The notes under the pieces are model-generated. The model did no database searches. It was not told where the DNA came from and saw only the letters and a list, made by a program, of their open reading frames with translations. The position numbers and the translations under genes are program-made. From Chloroflexota bacterium (GTDB taxonomy: Bacteria; Chloroflexota; Anaerolineae; B4-G1): a stretch of DNA of 64,000 nt. The stretch's first letter is position 1. Each line of letters begins with the position of its first letter. Below, piece after piece: positions 48,714 through 57,148 of this stretch. The stretch lies in contig JAAEPW010001061.1 of the NCBI GenBank assembly GCA_024232355.1, positions 1-64,000 of the forward strand. The letters are read 5' to 3'.

Positions 48714-49871
48714 TCACGGCGCGAGCATAGACATTGAGCGCAGCCGTTCGATGATTGGGGGTAGTTTTTCCAATACATAATCAATGTCCGCATCGGTGTT
48801 TTCTCGTCCCAAACTAAAGCGGATCGACCCCTGTGCCAAGGCAGGTTCGACTCCCATCGCCAGCAATACGTGCGAGGCTTCCAACAAAGCCGATGTACAT
48901 GCCGAACCGCTGGCAACTGCAACCCCGACCAGATCCAAGCCCATAATGATGCCTTCCCCCTCGATATACTCAAAGCCCATATCCAAGGTGCCTGGCAAGC
49001 GGTCGGCGGGGTGTCCGTTCAAATAGACGTGGTCGATCCGTTCTATGATTCCATCGCAGAGCTTGTCTCTCAGTGCTGATAACCACTCAGCTTCCGGCTC
49101 TATTTCTGCCAACCGGAGTTCTATAGCTTTGCCCAATCCTACAATGCTGGCTACGTTCTCCGTCGCTGCCCGACGTCCCCTTTCTTGATGCCCGCCGTGC
49201 AGCAACGAGTCTATCTTGATGCCCTTGCGTACATACAACGCCCCGACTCCCTTGGGACCGTAAAACTTGTGGGCTGAGAGTGAGAGCATGTCAATTCCAA
49301 GCTTGTTCACGTCAATTGGCACTTTGCCCACTGCTTGGATAGCATCGGTATGAAAGCAGACCCTGCGTTCCTGACAAACTTGCCCGATTTCGACCATAGG
49401 CTGAATTGTGCCCACTTCATTGTTAGCAAACATCAAACTCACCAGTGCGGTTTGATCGTTGATTGCTTGTGCCACATCGTTAGGATGTACCACACCATAT
49501 TCATCCACCGGCAAGTAGGTGACGTGGAATCCTTGTTTCTCCAGGTATTGACAGGTTTCTAGCACCGCTTTGTGCTCGATCTGCGAGGTGATGATGTGAT
49601 TGCCTGCATCTTGTTTGGCGAGAGCGATTCCCTTGATGGCCTGGTTGTCAGATTCTGTCCCACATCCGGTGAAAACGATCTCGCGTGGTTGTGCACCCAG
49701 CGCCGTCGCGACCTGCTCCCGCGCAACCTCGATGGCCCGGCGAGCTTGCATCCCATAAGAGTGGAGGCTGGACGCGTTGCCGAACGCCTCCCGCAAATAG
49801 GGCATCATTGCTTCCAAAACCTCTTCCCTCAATGGGGTGGTTGCGTTGTGATCCATATAGATGGGTTTCAT
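48714..49871 (-). CDS. iscS: Cysteine desulfurase (IscS/NifS)
   Basis: 385 residues from ATG 49871 (AGGAGA site); the longer frame upstream overlaps the regulator gene. All key residues are present: His in IEHKAVLETC, PLP aldimine Lys in SLSAHKFYGPKG, and active Cys in ASGSACTSALLEAS. It takes sulfur from cysteine as a persulfide for IscU. This is the active desulfurase of the region, in contrast to the homologue at 52605-53768. Confidence 0.95.
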   Translation of the reverse strand: MKPIYMDHNATTPLREEVLEAMMPYLREAFGNASSLHSYGMQARRAIEVAREQVATALGAQPREIVFTGCGTESDNQAIKGIALAKQDAGNHIITSQIEHKAVLETCQYLEKQGFHVTYLPVDEYGVVHPNDVAQAINDQTALVSLMFANNEVGTIQPMVEIGQVCQERRVCFHTDAIQAVGKVPIDVNKLGIDMLSLSAHKFYGPKGVGALYVRKGIKIDSLLHGGHQERGRRAATENVASIVGLGKAIELRLAEIEPEAEWLSALRDKLCDGIIERIDHVYLNGHPADRLPGTLDMGFEYIEGEGIIMGLDLVGVAVASGSACTSALLEASHVLLAMGVEPALAQGSIRFSLGRENTDADIDYVLEKLPPIIERLRSMSMLAP

Positions 49872-49885
49872 TCTATCTCCTTGCT

Positions 49886-50323
49886 CTATGTGGAGGGTTC
49901 GCTGATCTGCAACTGGGCCTCGTCGCGTAGGTCGGCCAGCGAGATTTTGTCCAATGCATCCTCTATGGCTTGGTTGACGCGTTGCCAGACTGTCCGTGTC
50001 ACGCAATCGCTGCCCTGACGGCAGTCAAAGTTATCGTCAGAGGTTACACAATTGACTACTGCGATAGGACCTTCTACGGCCCGCACAATGTCTCCTACAC
50101 TGATGGTTATGGCGTCCCGGGCCAGTGTATAACCGCCGCCCGGTCCTTTTATCCCTCTGACTATGTTTGCTGTACCAAGTTGCCGAAAGAGTTGGGCCAC
50201 ATAGTCGGCAGAGATTTCCTGGCGTGCGGCAATGTCACGGCGCAAGATGGGTGCGTCGTCAGTGTGAAGGGCCAAGTCTACCATTGCGCGTAGTGCATAG
50301 CGTCCACGCGTTGAAATTCGCAT
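49886..50323 (-). CDS. Rrf2-family (IscR-like) regulator
   Basis: 145 residues from ATG 50323 with GGGAGG upstream. N-terminal winged helix (MRISTRGRYALRAMVDLAL, GPGGGYTLAR) and three Cys in CVTSDD..CRQGSDC, the likely [2Fe-2S] ligands, as in IscR. It probably senses Fe-S status and controls the isc genes, including its own unit. First gene of the regulator-desulfurase-scaffold-thiF run. Confidence 0.92.
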   Translation of the reverse strand: MRISTRGRYALRAMVDLALHTDDAPILRRDIAARQEISADYVAQLFRQLGTANIVRGIKGPGGGYTLARDAITISVGDIVRAVEGPIAVVNCVTSDDNFDCRQGSDCVTRTVWQRVNQAIEDALDKISLADLRDEAQLQISEPST

Positions 50324-50347
50324 CACATTGTCCTCCCTATGTGTGCG

Positions 50348-50376
50348 ATTGTAATTCAATTGAGTGATTTTGTCAA
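50348..50376 (-). promoter_or_regulatory. Promoter of the Rrf2-iscS-iscU-thiF operon
   Basis: TTGACA, a 17-base spacer and TACAAT on the minus strand, 24 bases before the regulator's start. The spacer carries a small dyad (CAATTG) that could be part of the operator. Confidence 0.75.
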
Positions 50377-50526
50377 CTACTGGTGGGGCGTATCGGGGAA
50401 GTTTTACGTCGAGTTTGTGTTTTTGTCAGCCATAGATGCACAATCATGCCATGCTTGTCCCCAGACGTAAAGGCCTGGTATGCATTGCGTCACTGGTGTT
50501 TATGTTTGGATTTGCAAGTATTGCTC

Positions 50527-50886
50527 TTAGAAAGGTTGTTTCTCTGGTGGGCGACGCTCCGGGACAGGCTGTGTCTCTTGTTCCCCTCTCACTATTGCGT
50601 CAGAGACGTAAAGTGCGCAATAGCAAGCGCCCCATTCTTCCACATCGGGATCGCGATAGTCACATGGGCAGATGATGTCCTTGTCTTTTGGCTTGTCTCC
50701 AATTGCCAATCTGCAAGGACAAGCTTGATAGCCATATCTCTGTCGGTTAACGAGCAATCCCTCGACCAATTCCAAAGTGAACTCTTTGTCTGGATTCAGG
50801 TTGTGGCCTGTGGATTCCGTCCATCGTTTTAGGGTTTCGTAGAGAGCGTCTATCTTTTCGGAAGGGATAACAATCTCTTCACTCAT
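50527..50886 (-). CDS. Ferredoxin-thioredoxin reductase catalytic (beta) subunit-like protein
   Basis: 119 residues from ATG 50886, overlapping the glutaredoxin stop (ATGA). The FTR-beta cysteine pattern CPCR, CPC and CYC is complete (4Fe-4S plus redox disulfide). It passes electrons from ferredoxin to a disulfide. The usual alpha subunit is not adjacent. The C-terminal ~20 residues are Pro/Glu-rich. Last gene of the sulfur-transfer operon; the glutaredoxin next to it is the natural partner (inference). Confidence 0.9.
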   Translation of the reverse strand: MSEEIVIPSEKIDALYETLKRWTESTGHNLNPDKEFTLELVEGLLVNRQRYGYQACPCRLAIGDKPKDKDIICPCDYRDPDVEEWGACYCALYVSDAIVRGEQETQPVPERRPPEKQPF

Positions 50887-51173
50887 AGTCCCAGTGCCTC
50901 TTTGAGTTTTTCTGGCTTGTATCCCACGACACATACATTGTCTCCCACCACCACGGTGGGAAAGGATACAGCGGTGTTCCAGCAGCGGACTTGCTCGACG
51001 GCATCTTTGCGTTCTTGCCCCTCAAGCTTGTCTATGTAAACATAGTCGAACGTGACCTCCTGGTCTTCCAAGAATTTTCGAGTCCGTCTGCACCAGACGC
51101 AAGTGGACAAACCGTAAAAAACAGTTGGGTGTTGGTCGCGAGTGCCTTGAACGCTGCCTTTTGCTTCTGACAT
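50883..51173 (-). CDS. Glutaredoxin-like protein
   Basis: 96 residues. Thioredoxin fold with a CxxC site in LSTCVWCRRTRKFL, SFPTVVVGD with the cis-Pro, and GYKPEKLKEAL. NrdH/glutaredoxin type. Coupled to the FTR-beta gene, so it may be reduced by ferredoxin through that protein rather than by glutathione or NADPH. Confidence 0.9.
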   Translation of the reverse strand: MSEAKGSVQGTRDQHPTVFYGLSTCVWCRRTRKFLEDQEVTFDYVYIDKLEGQERKDAVEQVRCWNTAVSFPTVVVGDNVCVVGYKPEKLKEALGL

Positions 51174-51200
51174 ATATGTGTCTCCTTGCGAATCAATTTA

Positions 51201-51626
51201 TTAAATAAAGAGTGTGATGGAAGAATCTCGTGCTTCCTGGACATAGGTTCCTACTGCGCCATATTCGTCAATCAGATCCTCGCGCAGACCTTTTTGACTG
51301 ATGCCCATAATATCCATTGTCATATCGCAGGCAATGACCTTTCCTCCCAGTTCTTTAAAGTCTTGGAACAACCTTTCCAAGGACGCGACATTGGATTTTT
51401 TCATTCGCTGCTTGATCATCCACTTGCCCAGGCCCAACATGTGCATCTTGGACAGAGGTCCTTTCTCTAGCCCTCCCTTTTTTAGTCGCTCAAGTCCCCA
51501 AAAGGTAAAGTAGATAGAGACCTCCATTCCCATTGCCAACGCGCCATTGCCAATGATTAGTGCGCTGTACATTTTGTCCATATCACCACTGTGTAGGATG
51601 ATGGTTGTTTTTTCAGGTTGTTCCAT
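51201..51626 (-). CDS. DsrE-family sulfur-transfer protein
   Basis: 141 residues with the DsrE/DsrF/DrsH-like fold: TTIILHSGDMDKMYSALII, AMGMEVSIYFTFWG and GGKVIACDMTMDIMG with the conserved Cys. Proteins of this family carry persulfide between TusA and other carriers. It lies next to tusA. Confidence 0.85.
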   Translation of the reverse strand: MEQPEKTTIILHSGDMDKMYSALIIGNGALAMGMEVSIYFTFWGLERLKKGGLEKGPLSKMHMLGLGKWMIKQRMKKSNVASLERLFQDFKELGGKVIACDMTMDIMGISQKGLREDLIDEYGAVGTYVQEARDSSITLFI

Positions 51627-51671
51627 TGGCTTTGCTCCTTTCAGCGTGTCACTTTTTCAAACGAACAAGCT

Positions 51672-51938
51672 CTATCGCCGGATGCGAATTGTCCAATCGG
51701 TGTCGGTTCCTTCGACGCTCAATAATTCTAACTTGAGTGCCTTGACGGCCATTGGGATTTCCTTTTTCGATGCTGGGTGCGTGCCGATGACTTTGACCAC
51801 GTCTCCAGGCGCAGCTTTGCGTAGAGCTTTACGCACCTCTACCAACGGCACAGGGCACGTCTCTCCCCGGCAGTCTACTTGGATATTGTCTGGCATGGGG
51901 CAATCGCCATCCCGGGTGTCTACTTTGATATCAGGCAT
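51672..51938 (-). CDS. TusA/SirA sulfur carrier protein
   Basis: 88 residues from ATG 51938 (AGGAGG site). The motif CRGETCPVPLVEVRKAL contains the CPxP site with the persulfide Cys. The first ~15 residues (MPDIKVDTRDGDCPMPD) are an extension with its own CPMP, so there may be a second thiol. It receives sulfur from a desulfurase and hands it on. Confidence 0.9.
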   Translation of the reverse strand: MPDIKVDTRDGDCPMPDNIQVDCRGETCPVPLVEVRKALRKAAPGDVVKVIGTHPASKKEIPMAVKALKLELLSVEGTDTDWTIRIRR

Positions 51939-51949
51939 CACATTCCTCC

Positions 51950-52585
51950 TCACTCTACAAATTCTACGGCCACCTGCTCTATATCCCACAGTGGTTCGAT
52001 CTTTTCGATGATCTCTTCGCGGATGTTGGCAGCGAATTGGTGATCCTCCGACAGATCAATCTCCACCCGAACCTGGCCCTCAGAAACCTCGATTTCGTTG
52101 ACCAGTTTGGTTCGCACCAAATCAAGCCCTACGACCGGATTCATTACCCGCTTGAGCCGCTTGCGCACCACCTCGATTGTTGTGGGATTGCGTTCCTTGA
52201 TCAGGCCGTGACGTTCCTCGTAATTTTCGATGGCGGCCCGCAACCCGTCCACCGCCAGCACCGAGCAGTGGGTCTTGATCGGGGGCAGTCCTCCCAGTGC
52301 CTCGGAAGCCTCTTTCCAGTTAATCGTCTTGGCTTCTTCCAGGGTCTTGCCCTTGGCCAACTCGGTGATGATGGAACCGGTGGCAATGTTGGAAGCACAG
52401 CCATAAGACTCGAACTTTATGTCCGTGATGCGCTTGTCGTCGCCATTCACCTTTAGGTAGACGGCCACCATGTCCCCACAGGCCGGACTCCCCTCAACCG
52501 ACTTGGCGTCGGCATCCTCAATCCGCCCCACGTTGTGTGGGTTGCGGAAATGTTCCATTACGATTTCGCTATATGGTAGCGGCAT
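51950..52585 (-). CDS. IscU-like scaffold fused to a DUF59/MIP18-like domain
   Basis: 211 residues. Residues 1-~128 are an IscU domain with the three ligands in SPACGDMVA, YGCASNIATGS and KTHCSVLAVD. Residues ~135-211 (VRKRLKRVMNPVVGLDLVR, then IDLSEDHQFAANIREEI) resemble DUF59/SufT/MIP18 proteins that help in cluster insertion or maturation; the match is by pattern. It follows the NifS-like gene by 19 bases. Confidence 0.82.
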   Translation of the reverse strand: MPLPYSEIVMEHFRNPHNVGRIEDADAKSVEGSPACGDMVAVYLKVNGDDKRITDIKFESYGCASNIATGSIITELAKGKTLEEAKTINWKEASEALGGLPPIKTHCSVLAVDGLRAAIENYEERHGLIKERNPTTIEVVRKRLKRVMNPVVGLDLVRTKLVNEIEVSEGQVRVEIDLSEDHQFAANIREEIIEKIEPLWDIEQVAVEFVE

Positions 52586-52604
52586 CTCTTACCTCCGTAA
52601 ATTG

Positions 52605-53768
52605 TTATTCTTTACCCAGTGGGCTAATTCTACGTAACTCGGTCACCACTTCAGCTACAGCTTCCGCGATTGCGTCTACGTCTTCTTTTTCATTGTAACG
52701 GCCAAAAGTAAAGCGCACAGAGCCGTGCGCTCGTTCGTGGTCGCCGCCGATGCCCAGCATCACGTGGCTGGCTTCTAGAGAACGGCTAAAGCAGGCAGAG
52801 CCAGTGCTGACGGAAAATCCTCGCATATCTAGATGCAACAGCAGTGACTCACCCTCGATAAAGCGGTACGAAATATTGGCATTGTGCGGCAGGCGGTGGA
52901 TGGGGTGTCCATTGAGACGGGCGTGCGGTATCTCTAGCATCCGCTCGATCAACCGGTCGCGCATCGCCTGCAAACGAGCCGTTTCTTCCGGCGTGACCAA
53001 CTCGACTGCTTTGGCAAAGCCCACCGCGCCAGGGATGTTCTCCACACCTGGTCTCAGATTGAGTTCCTGAAAACCCCCGTCCATCCACTTGTTGATAGGA
53101 GTTCCCTCACGTATATACAACCCACCAATTCCCTTTGGACCGTGAATAGTGTGCGCAGAGACGGTCACCAGGTCTACGGGGACCTCCCGCACATCCAGTG
53201 GGACGCGGCGGAAACCGTGAGTGGCGTCGGTATGCAAAAGTATCTCTCTCTCCCGGCAAATTTTGCCGATAGCATCCAGGTCTTGCAGGGTGCCAATTTC
53301 CTGGTTGGCTGCTTGGATAGAAACCAGAATGGTTTCGGGCGTGATCGACTCTTGTAAATAATCTAGATCTACGCGCCCGGTCTCGTCTACCCACAGCTTG
53401 GTCACTTGGAAACCCTGCTTTTCCAATGCGCGGGCGCTGTACAGGACTGGGAAATCCTCCAGGGGGCCAGTGATGACGTGCCGGCCCTTTTTTTCCGCCA
53501 GCGCCATAGCCACTCCCTTGATCGCCAGATTGCTTGATTCGGTGCCGCCGGAGGTAAAGACGAATTCTTCTGCGCTCGCTCCTAGAGTGGCAGCGATTTG
53601 GCCTCGGGCGTCATCCAGTGCATCCCTTGCATCCACGCCCAACGAATAGCCAAACTGGGACGTGGCGACGGCATAGATGTCGAAAAAGTAGGGGCGCATT
53701 GTTTCCCAAACCCGCTCGTCCATTCGCGTTGCTGCGGCGTTGTCGAGATAGACGATTTTATCAAACAC
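52605..53768 (-). CDS. NifS-like protein lacking the PLP lysine
   Basis: 387 residues from GTG 53768, five bases after AGGAGG. The class V aminotransferase fold is clear (YLDNAAAT, SGGTESSNLAIKG, LLHTDATHG). In SAHTIHGPKG the aldimine Lys is Thr207, and the His of the EHKAV motif is lost (PLEDFPVL). The mobile Cys is kept (Cys326 in STGSACFSRS). It therefore should not bind PLP covalently or desulfurate cysteine in the standard way. Archaeal IscS proteins without this Lys are known as a precedent. It heads the IscU-DUF59, TusA and DsrE operon and may act as a Cys-providing partner of the scaffold (inference). Confidence 0.85.
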   Translation of the reverse strand: MFDKIVYLDNAAATRMDERVWETMRPYFFDIYAVATSQFGYSLGVDARDALDDARGQIAATLGASAEEFVFTSGGTESSNLAIKGVAMALAEKKGRHVITGPLEDFPVLYSARALEKQGFQVTKLWVDETGRVDLDYLQESITPETILVSIQAANQEIGTLQDLDAIGKICREREILLHTDATHGFRRVPLDVREVPVDLVTVSAHTIHGPKGIGGLYIREGTPINKWMDGGFQELNLRPGVENIPGAVGFAKAVELVTPEETARLQAMRDRLIERMLEIPHARLNGHPIHRLPHNANISYRFIEGESLLLHLDMRGFSVSTGSACFSRSLEASHVMLGIGGDHERAHGSVRFTFGRYNEKEDVDAIAEAVAEVVTELRRISPLGKE

Positions 53769-53798
53769 GGTGACCTCCTCTGATTTCAACTTGATATG

Positions 53799-53828
53799 AT
53801 TGTACCATATTCTTACAATAAAGTCAAC
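53799..53828 (-). promoter_or_regulatory. Promoter of the NifS-like/IscU-DUF59 operon
   Basis: On the minus strand TTGACT (53823-53828), an 18-base spacer and TACAAT (53799-53804), about 30 bases before the GTG start. Confidence 0.7.
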
Positions 53829-53829
53829 G

Positions 53830-53849
53830 AATATATTGTTAAATATTCA
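53830..53849. promoter_or_regulatory. Candidate operator (GAATAT-N8-ATATTC dyad)
   Basis: A 20-base AT-rich dyad directly upstream of the -35 box. Position and symmetry fit a regulator site; the Rrf2 protein nearby is the obvious candidate, but this is a guess. Confidence 0.4.
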
Positions 53850-53867
53850 TTAGTTTTTGTCCGAGAC

Positions 53868-53908
53868 AAAAAAAGAGGCAGGAAACAAACACTTGTTCCC
53901 TGCCTCTG
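53868..53908 (-). terminator. Terminator of the ferritin-like/flavodiiron operon
   Basis: 15-base stem with one mismatch (AGAGGCAGG..AACAA, 53875-53889 with 53894-53908), 4-base loop, then T7 on the minus strand. Confidence 0.85.
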
Positions 53909-53926
53909 GTTTTTCATTTTCTCTTT

Positions 53927-55129
53927 CTACTCGCCGTTTTTGACGAGCCGGGCAAAGCTCGCGCCGAATTCCTCACCATGCTTTAAATCATCGTCCGTTG
54001 GACCGCCTTGGAACTCGAAAAAGTCTGTCAAATCCCACTTGAGCCGTTCGATCAACTGCTCTAGGCGGCGTTGCGCTCCTCCACTCCATCCGTAACTACC
54101 AAAGCGGGCGATCTTTTTGTTCAAAATCCGCTTGGTGGCTGCCACTTCCAGCACCTGGGTCATTGGGGGGAATAGGGAGCCTTCGTAGGTAGGAGCACCC
54201 ACCATTACCCCTCGCTGCGTCCACAGGGAGGGCATGATGTAACTGACGTGGGTGCGGGTGACGTCGAAAATCGTCAGTGGCACGCCTTCTTGAGTGATGC
54301 CCTGTGCGACGGCGTTCATCATCTTTTCGGTGTTGCCGTACATCGAGCCGTATAGCAGCGTGATGCCTGCCTTTGTAGGACCGGTTGCACACTCTGCCCA
54401 CTGCTTGTACAGTTCTACAATGCGCTGAGGATTCTCCCGCCAGACCAGCCCGTGCGAAGGCGCAATGATAGAAACTGGCACACCAGCCAATTTTTCTATG
54501 GCCCGTAGAACCGGCCGGCTGAATATGGCGATGATGTTGACATAATAGCGTAGTGCTTCCCGTTCGTAAAAGTCGGGATCGGGATACTCGTCGTCAAAGA
54601 TACCGCCGCGCAGTGCTCCATAACTGCCAAAGGCATCGCATGAGAACAGTATCTGCTCACTGACCTCGTAGGTCATCATTGTTTCGGGCCAATGAACAAA
54701 GGGCGCGTGAACAAAGCGCAGGGTATGTTGCCCCAACGACAAGGTCTCGCCGTCCTGAACCACCTGTACGCCCTCGGTGACGCCCTGGAACGCCTCGACC
54801 ATCGCGCGGGCCTTTTCGGTGCACAGGATGGTGACCTGCGGGGCCATCCGACGCAGCGTGCGCAGGACGCCCGAGTGATCTGGCTCCACATGGTTGACAA
54901 CGACGTAATCCAACTGGGAAATGTCGGTGACTTTGTCGATCTGGTCAAAGAACTCGTCTGTCTTGAGCGCCTTGGACAGATCTACGACGGCCTTTTTCTC
55001 GTCGTCGATCAGGTACGCATTGTAGGAAACTCCCTCCTGGGTGATGGGCCACAGCCCCTCGAACAGGTCGGTTGTCCGGTCGTTGACGCCGATCCAGTGA
55101 ATGTTGGGTTTGATCTCGATAGGCAGCAT
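53927..55129 (-). CDS. Flavodiiron protein (A-type flavoprotein, FprA-like)
   Basis: 400 residues. The metallo-beta-lactamase-like domain holds the diiron ligands: NHVEPDHSG (HxExD), HAPFVHWPE, FSCDAFGS and APSHGLVW. The C-terminal ~150 residues are flavodoxin-like (LLYGSMYGNTEKM, SYGWSGGAQ), with FMN. It reduces O2 to water, or NO to N2O, in the cytosol. Paired with a ferritin-like protein, it protects oxygen-sensitive Fe-S systems such as those upstream. Confidence 0.95.
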   Translation of the reverse strand: MLPIEIKPNIHWIGVNDRTTDLFEGLWPITQEGVSYNAYLIDDEKKAVVDLSKALKTDEFFDQIDKVTDISQLDYVVVNHVEPDHSGVLRTLRRMAPQVTILCTEKARAMVEAFQGVTEGVQVVQDGETLSLGQHTLRFVHAPFVHWPETMMTYEVSEQILFSCDAFGSYGALRGGIFDDEYPDPDFYEREALRYYVNIIAIFSRPVLRAIEKLAGVPVSIIAPSHGLVWRENPQRIVELYKQWAECATGPTKAGITLLYGSMYGNTEKMMNAVAQGITQEGVPLTIFDVTRTHVSYIMPSLWTQRGVMVGAPTYEGSLFPPMTQVLEVAATKRILNKKIARFGSYGWSGGAQRRLEQLIERLKWDLTDFFEFQGGPTDDDLKHGEEFGASFARLVKNGE

Positions 55130-55146
55130 TGATTTGATCTCCTAAG

Positions 55147-55620
55147 CTATTTTGCCAGCATCTTGGCCAGTCTGCGCAGATGCTTTTTCTCTTCGCAGAT
55201 GATGTTAGAGATGGTCTCGCGATCTGTTTCGCGTACCATATCGCGCAGGTCGTAAAAGAACAAAAGCGTGTCTTTCTCAAACCCGATTGCTGCCCGCACG
55301 GCTGTCTCCCAGTTTTCGGCCTGTTTGGCCAGGGTTGCCGCCATCTCTGGCCCGGCGAACAGTGCATTGTCCAGGGTTGCCTGGACGTAGGTCTGGTATT
55401 GATCATACTCGGCAGCGGGCAGTTCGGGAGCAGGTTGTGCTCCGCCCAACATCTTTTCGAATGCTCGATAGTGCCCTTGTTCCTGAACAGCCAGGTCCTC
55501 AAAGAGAGCCTTGGTTTTTCCGTCAGAGACCTTGGCAGCGGCCTCGTTGTAGAATACTTTTCCGTTCTTTTCGATCTCCATTGCCATTTCTAGTGCTTCT
55601 GCAGCGGTAAAAACAGCCAT
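55147..55620 (-). CDS. Ferritin-like (rubrerythrin-type) diiron protein
   Basis: 157 residues forming a four-helix bundle with ExxH-type pairs: MEIEKNGKVFYNEAA, VQEQGHYRAFE and IICEEKKHLRRL. The rubredoxin domain of classical rubrerythrin is missing. It likely removes peroxide or stores iron transiently. Strong AGGAGG site at the start; 17 bases before the flavodiiron gene, one operon. Confidence 0.88.
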   Translation of the reverse strand: MAVFTAAEALEMAMEIEKNGKVFYNEAAAKVSDGKTKALFEDLAVQEQGHYRAFEKMLGGAQPAPELPAAEYDQYQTYVQATLDNALFAGPEMAATLAKQAENWETAVRAAIGFEKDTLLFFYDLRDMVRETDRETISNIICEEKKHLRRLAKMLAK

Positions 55621-55713
55621 TCTATATTTCCTCCTGATAATTGTTATGATGGATGGACGCCAAGAATCCTCCCGCCCATCGTAATCATCGCTACGATTTG
55701 TTTGCCTCGGCTA

Positions 55714-56802
55714 TTATACTGTAGGTTCCTGAATCGGAAAAATGAGGCGCTGTAGGCAAAAGTGTTGGTCATAGCCCTGCAACTCGGCCTCAAGGTTCTC
55801 GAAATGGCCGTTCTGAATGGCCTCTGCATGCGTTTCCTGGTCTGCCAGCATCTCTTCAGTGAGTATCACGTCGTTGCCCTGTGAGAGATGGCTGACCCGT
55901 GAGGCGATGTTCACGGTAGCGCCAAAGTAATCAAGCCGGTCGTTTAATGTCACGCTGAGGCATGGTCCCACGTGCGTACCCAAGCGAATGGACAATGCCG
56001 CATCGCCCGTTAACTCTAATTGACGGTTCAATGTTTTCATACCGCGATGTACGTCTATGGATGTCTGTAGCGCATCGGCTGGTGATACGAACGAGGCCAT
56101 CACCGCGTCGCCAATTGTCTTGACGGTGACACCGTGGTTGCGGTTGGCGGCCTGGAACAGTACCTCAAAATGTTCTCTCACCCAACCGTATGCTCTGGGA
56201 TCGCCTTCTCGGGCGTACATTGCCGTCGATCCACGCAGATCGGTGAACAAAAACGCCACGCGCTTGACCTTTAGGCTCTCCCCAGGCGGTAACATTTGAT
56301 CGGAAAAGAGATCGCGGAAGGGCTGCACGTTCAACAACTCTAGCCCAAAAGTAGGTGGGTACAGTTTGTGGGGTAATGATTCCTGCGTGGAAAGTGGCTC
56401 TTGTACTGAGAGCGAGCGCATGGTCTCGTTGAGGGTAAAAGTGACGTGAACCTCATGATCCAGGTGGGTGTCAAAGTCGACTTGGCAGAGGGGACAAAAT
56501 TCCTCACTGCGGCTGTTGCGTAGCGAGAAAAAGGTGCGTGCCCGACCTCCACAGTGCGGGCAATGTATATCCCAATTTAGGTCAAACAGCCCCACTTGTA
56601 CCGCGTATGCCAGAACGCCCAAGGTGGTGTGTGTATCAACACTTAACTTGTCAGCCAGGTAACGCGGGTTGATCTTGTACAATTCGCGGTCGCTGGCCTC
56701 TTGCAAGTAGAGGCCCAATTTCTCCATAATCTGACGGGGTACGCCGTGGGAGGTCATCCGTTTTAGTGCGGTTTGGACGTTCGCTTGCTTTCCGCGGGAC
56801 AT
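55714..56802 (-). CDS. Class III nucleotide cyclase with an N-terminal zinc-ribbon module
   Basis: 362 residues. N-terminal helical part of ~75 residues, a zinc ribbon (CPHCGG..CPLC, ~80-105), a linker, and the cyclase domain (~180-340) with FLFTDLRGSTAMY (metal Asp), VKTIGDAVMASF (second Asp) and LDYFGATVNIASRV. Metal-binding Asp residues are kept, so activity is likely; the Lys/Asp specificity pair for ATP is not easy to read. No membrane span. Divided from the ferritin-like gene by about 90 bases. Confidence 0.88.
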   Translation of the reverse strand: MSRGKQANVQTALKRMTSHGVPRQIMEKLGLYLQEASDRELYKINPRYLADKLSVDTHTTLGVLAYAVQVGLFDLNWDIHCPHCGGRARTFFSLRNSRSEEFCPLCQVDFDTHLDHEVHVTFTLNETMRSLSVQEPLSTQESLPHKLYPPTFGLELLNVQPFRDLFSDQMLPPGESLKVKRVAFLFTDLRGSTAMYAREGDPRAYGWVREHFEVLFQAANRNHGVTVKTIGDAVMASFVSPADALQTSIDVHRGMKTLNRQLELTGDAALSIRLGTHVGPCLSVTLNDRLDYFGATVNIASRVSHLSQGNDVILTEEMLADQETHAEAIQNGHFENLEAELQGYDQHFCLQRLIFPIQEPTV

Positions 56803-57148
56803 AGATCACTACCTCCTGTTAGGAACATTCCCCCTTGGGGAACATTGTCAATCCAGAAATTCGATGACTTGGCTGTTTGGGTACGTGTAGCTAGTTGTGC
56901 GTGTTGACGCCGTGCCTACGCCCGGACGTGATAGACACATACCTCCCAGTAACCAAGAGTTGGACGATTCTCTAGCCAGGCAGCCACCGCGCTCTTGGCC
57001 GATTTATATCCCCACAGGTACGGGTTTACACAGTCGACCACCGATAATACTGAATCTTGTCTGGGAGATTGGTGTTGCCCTTGCGGGGCGATGCCAAGCA
57101 TACTCCTCCACCTGACTATACAAGTTGTCTCGGCCTCGGGTGATCTGT
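56803..57148. other. Intergenic stretch without a recognised gene
   Basis: About 345 bases between the cyclase gene and a palindromic element. Short frames are present (for instance at 56916-57188 on the minus strand, with a peptide-like WGYKSAKSAVAAWLENRP), but no start signal or family supports them. It may hold remnants of a lost gene. Confidence 0.35.
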
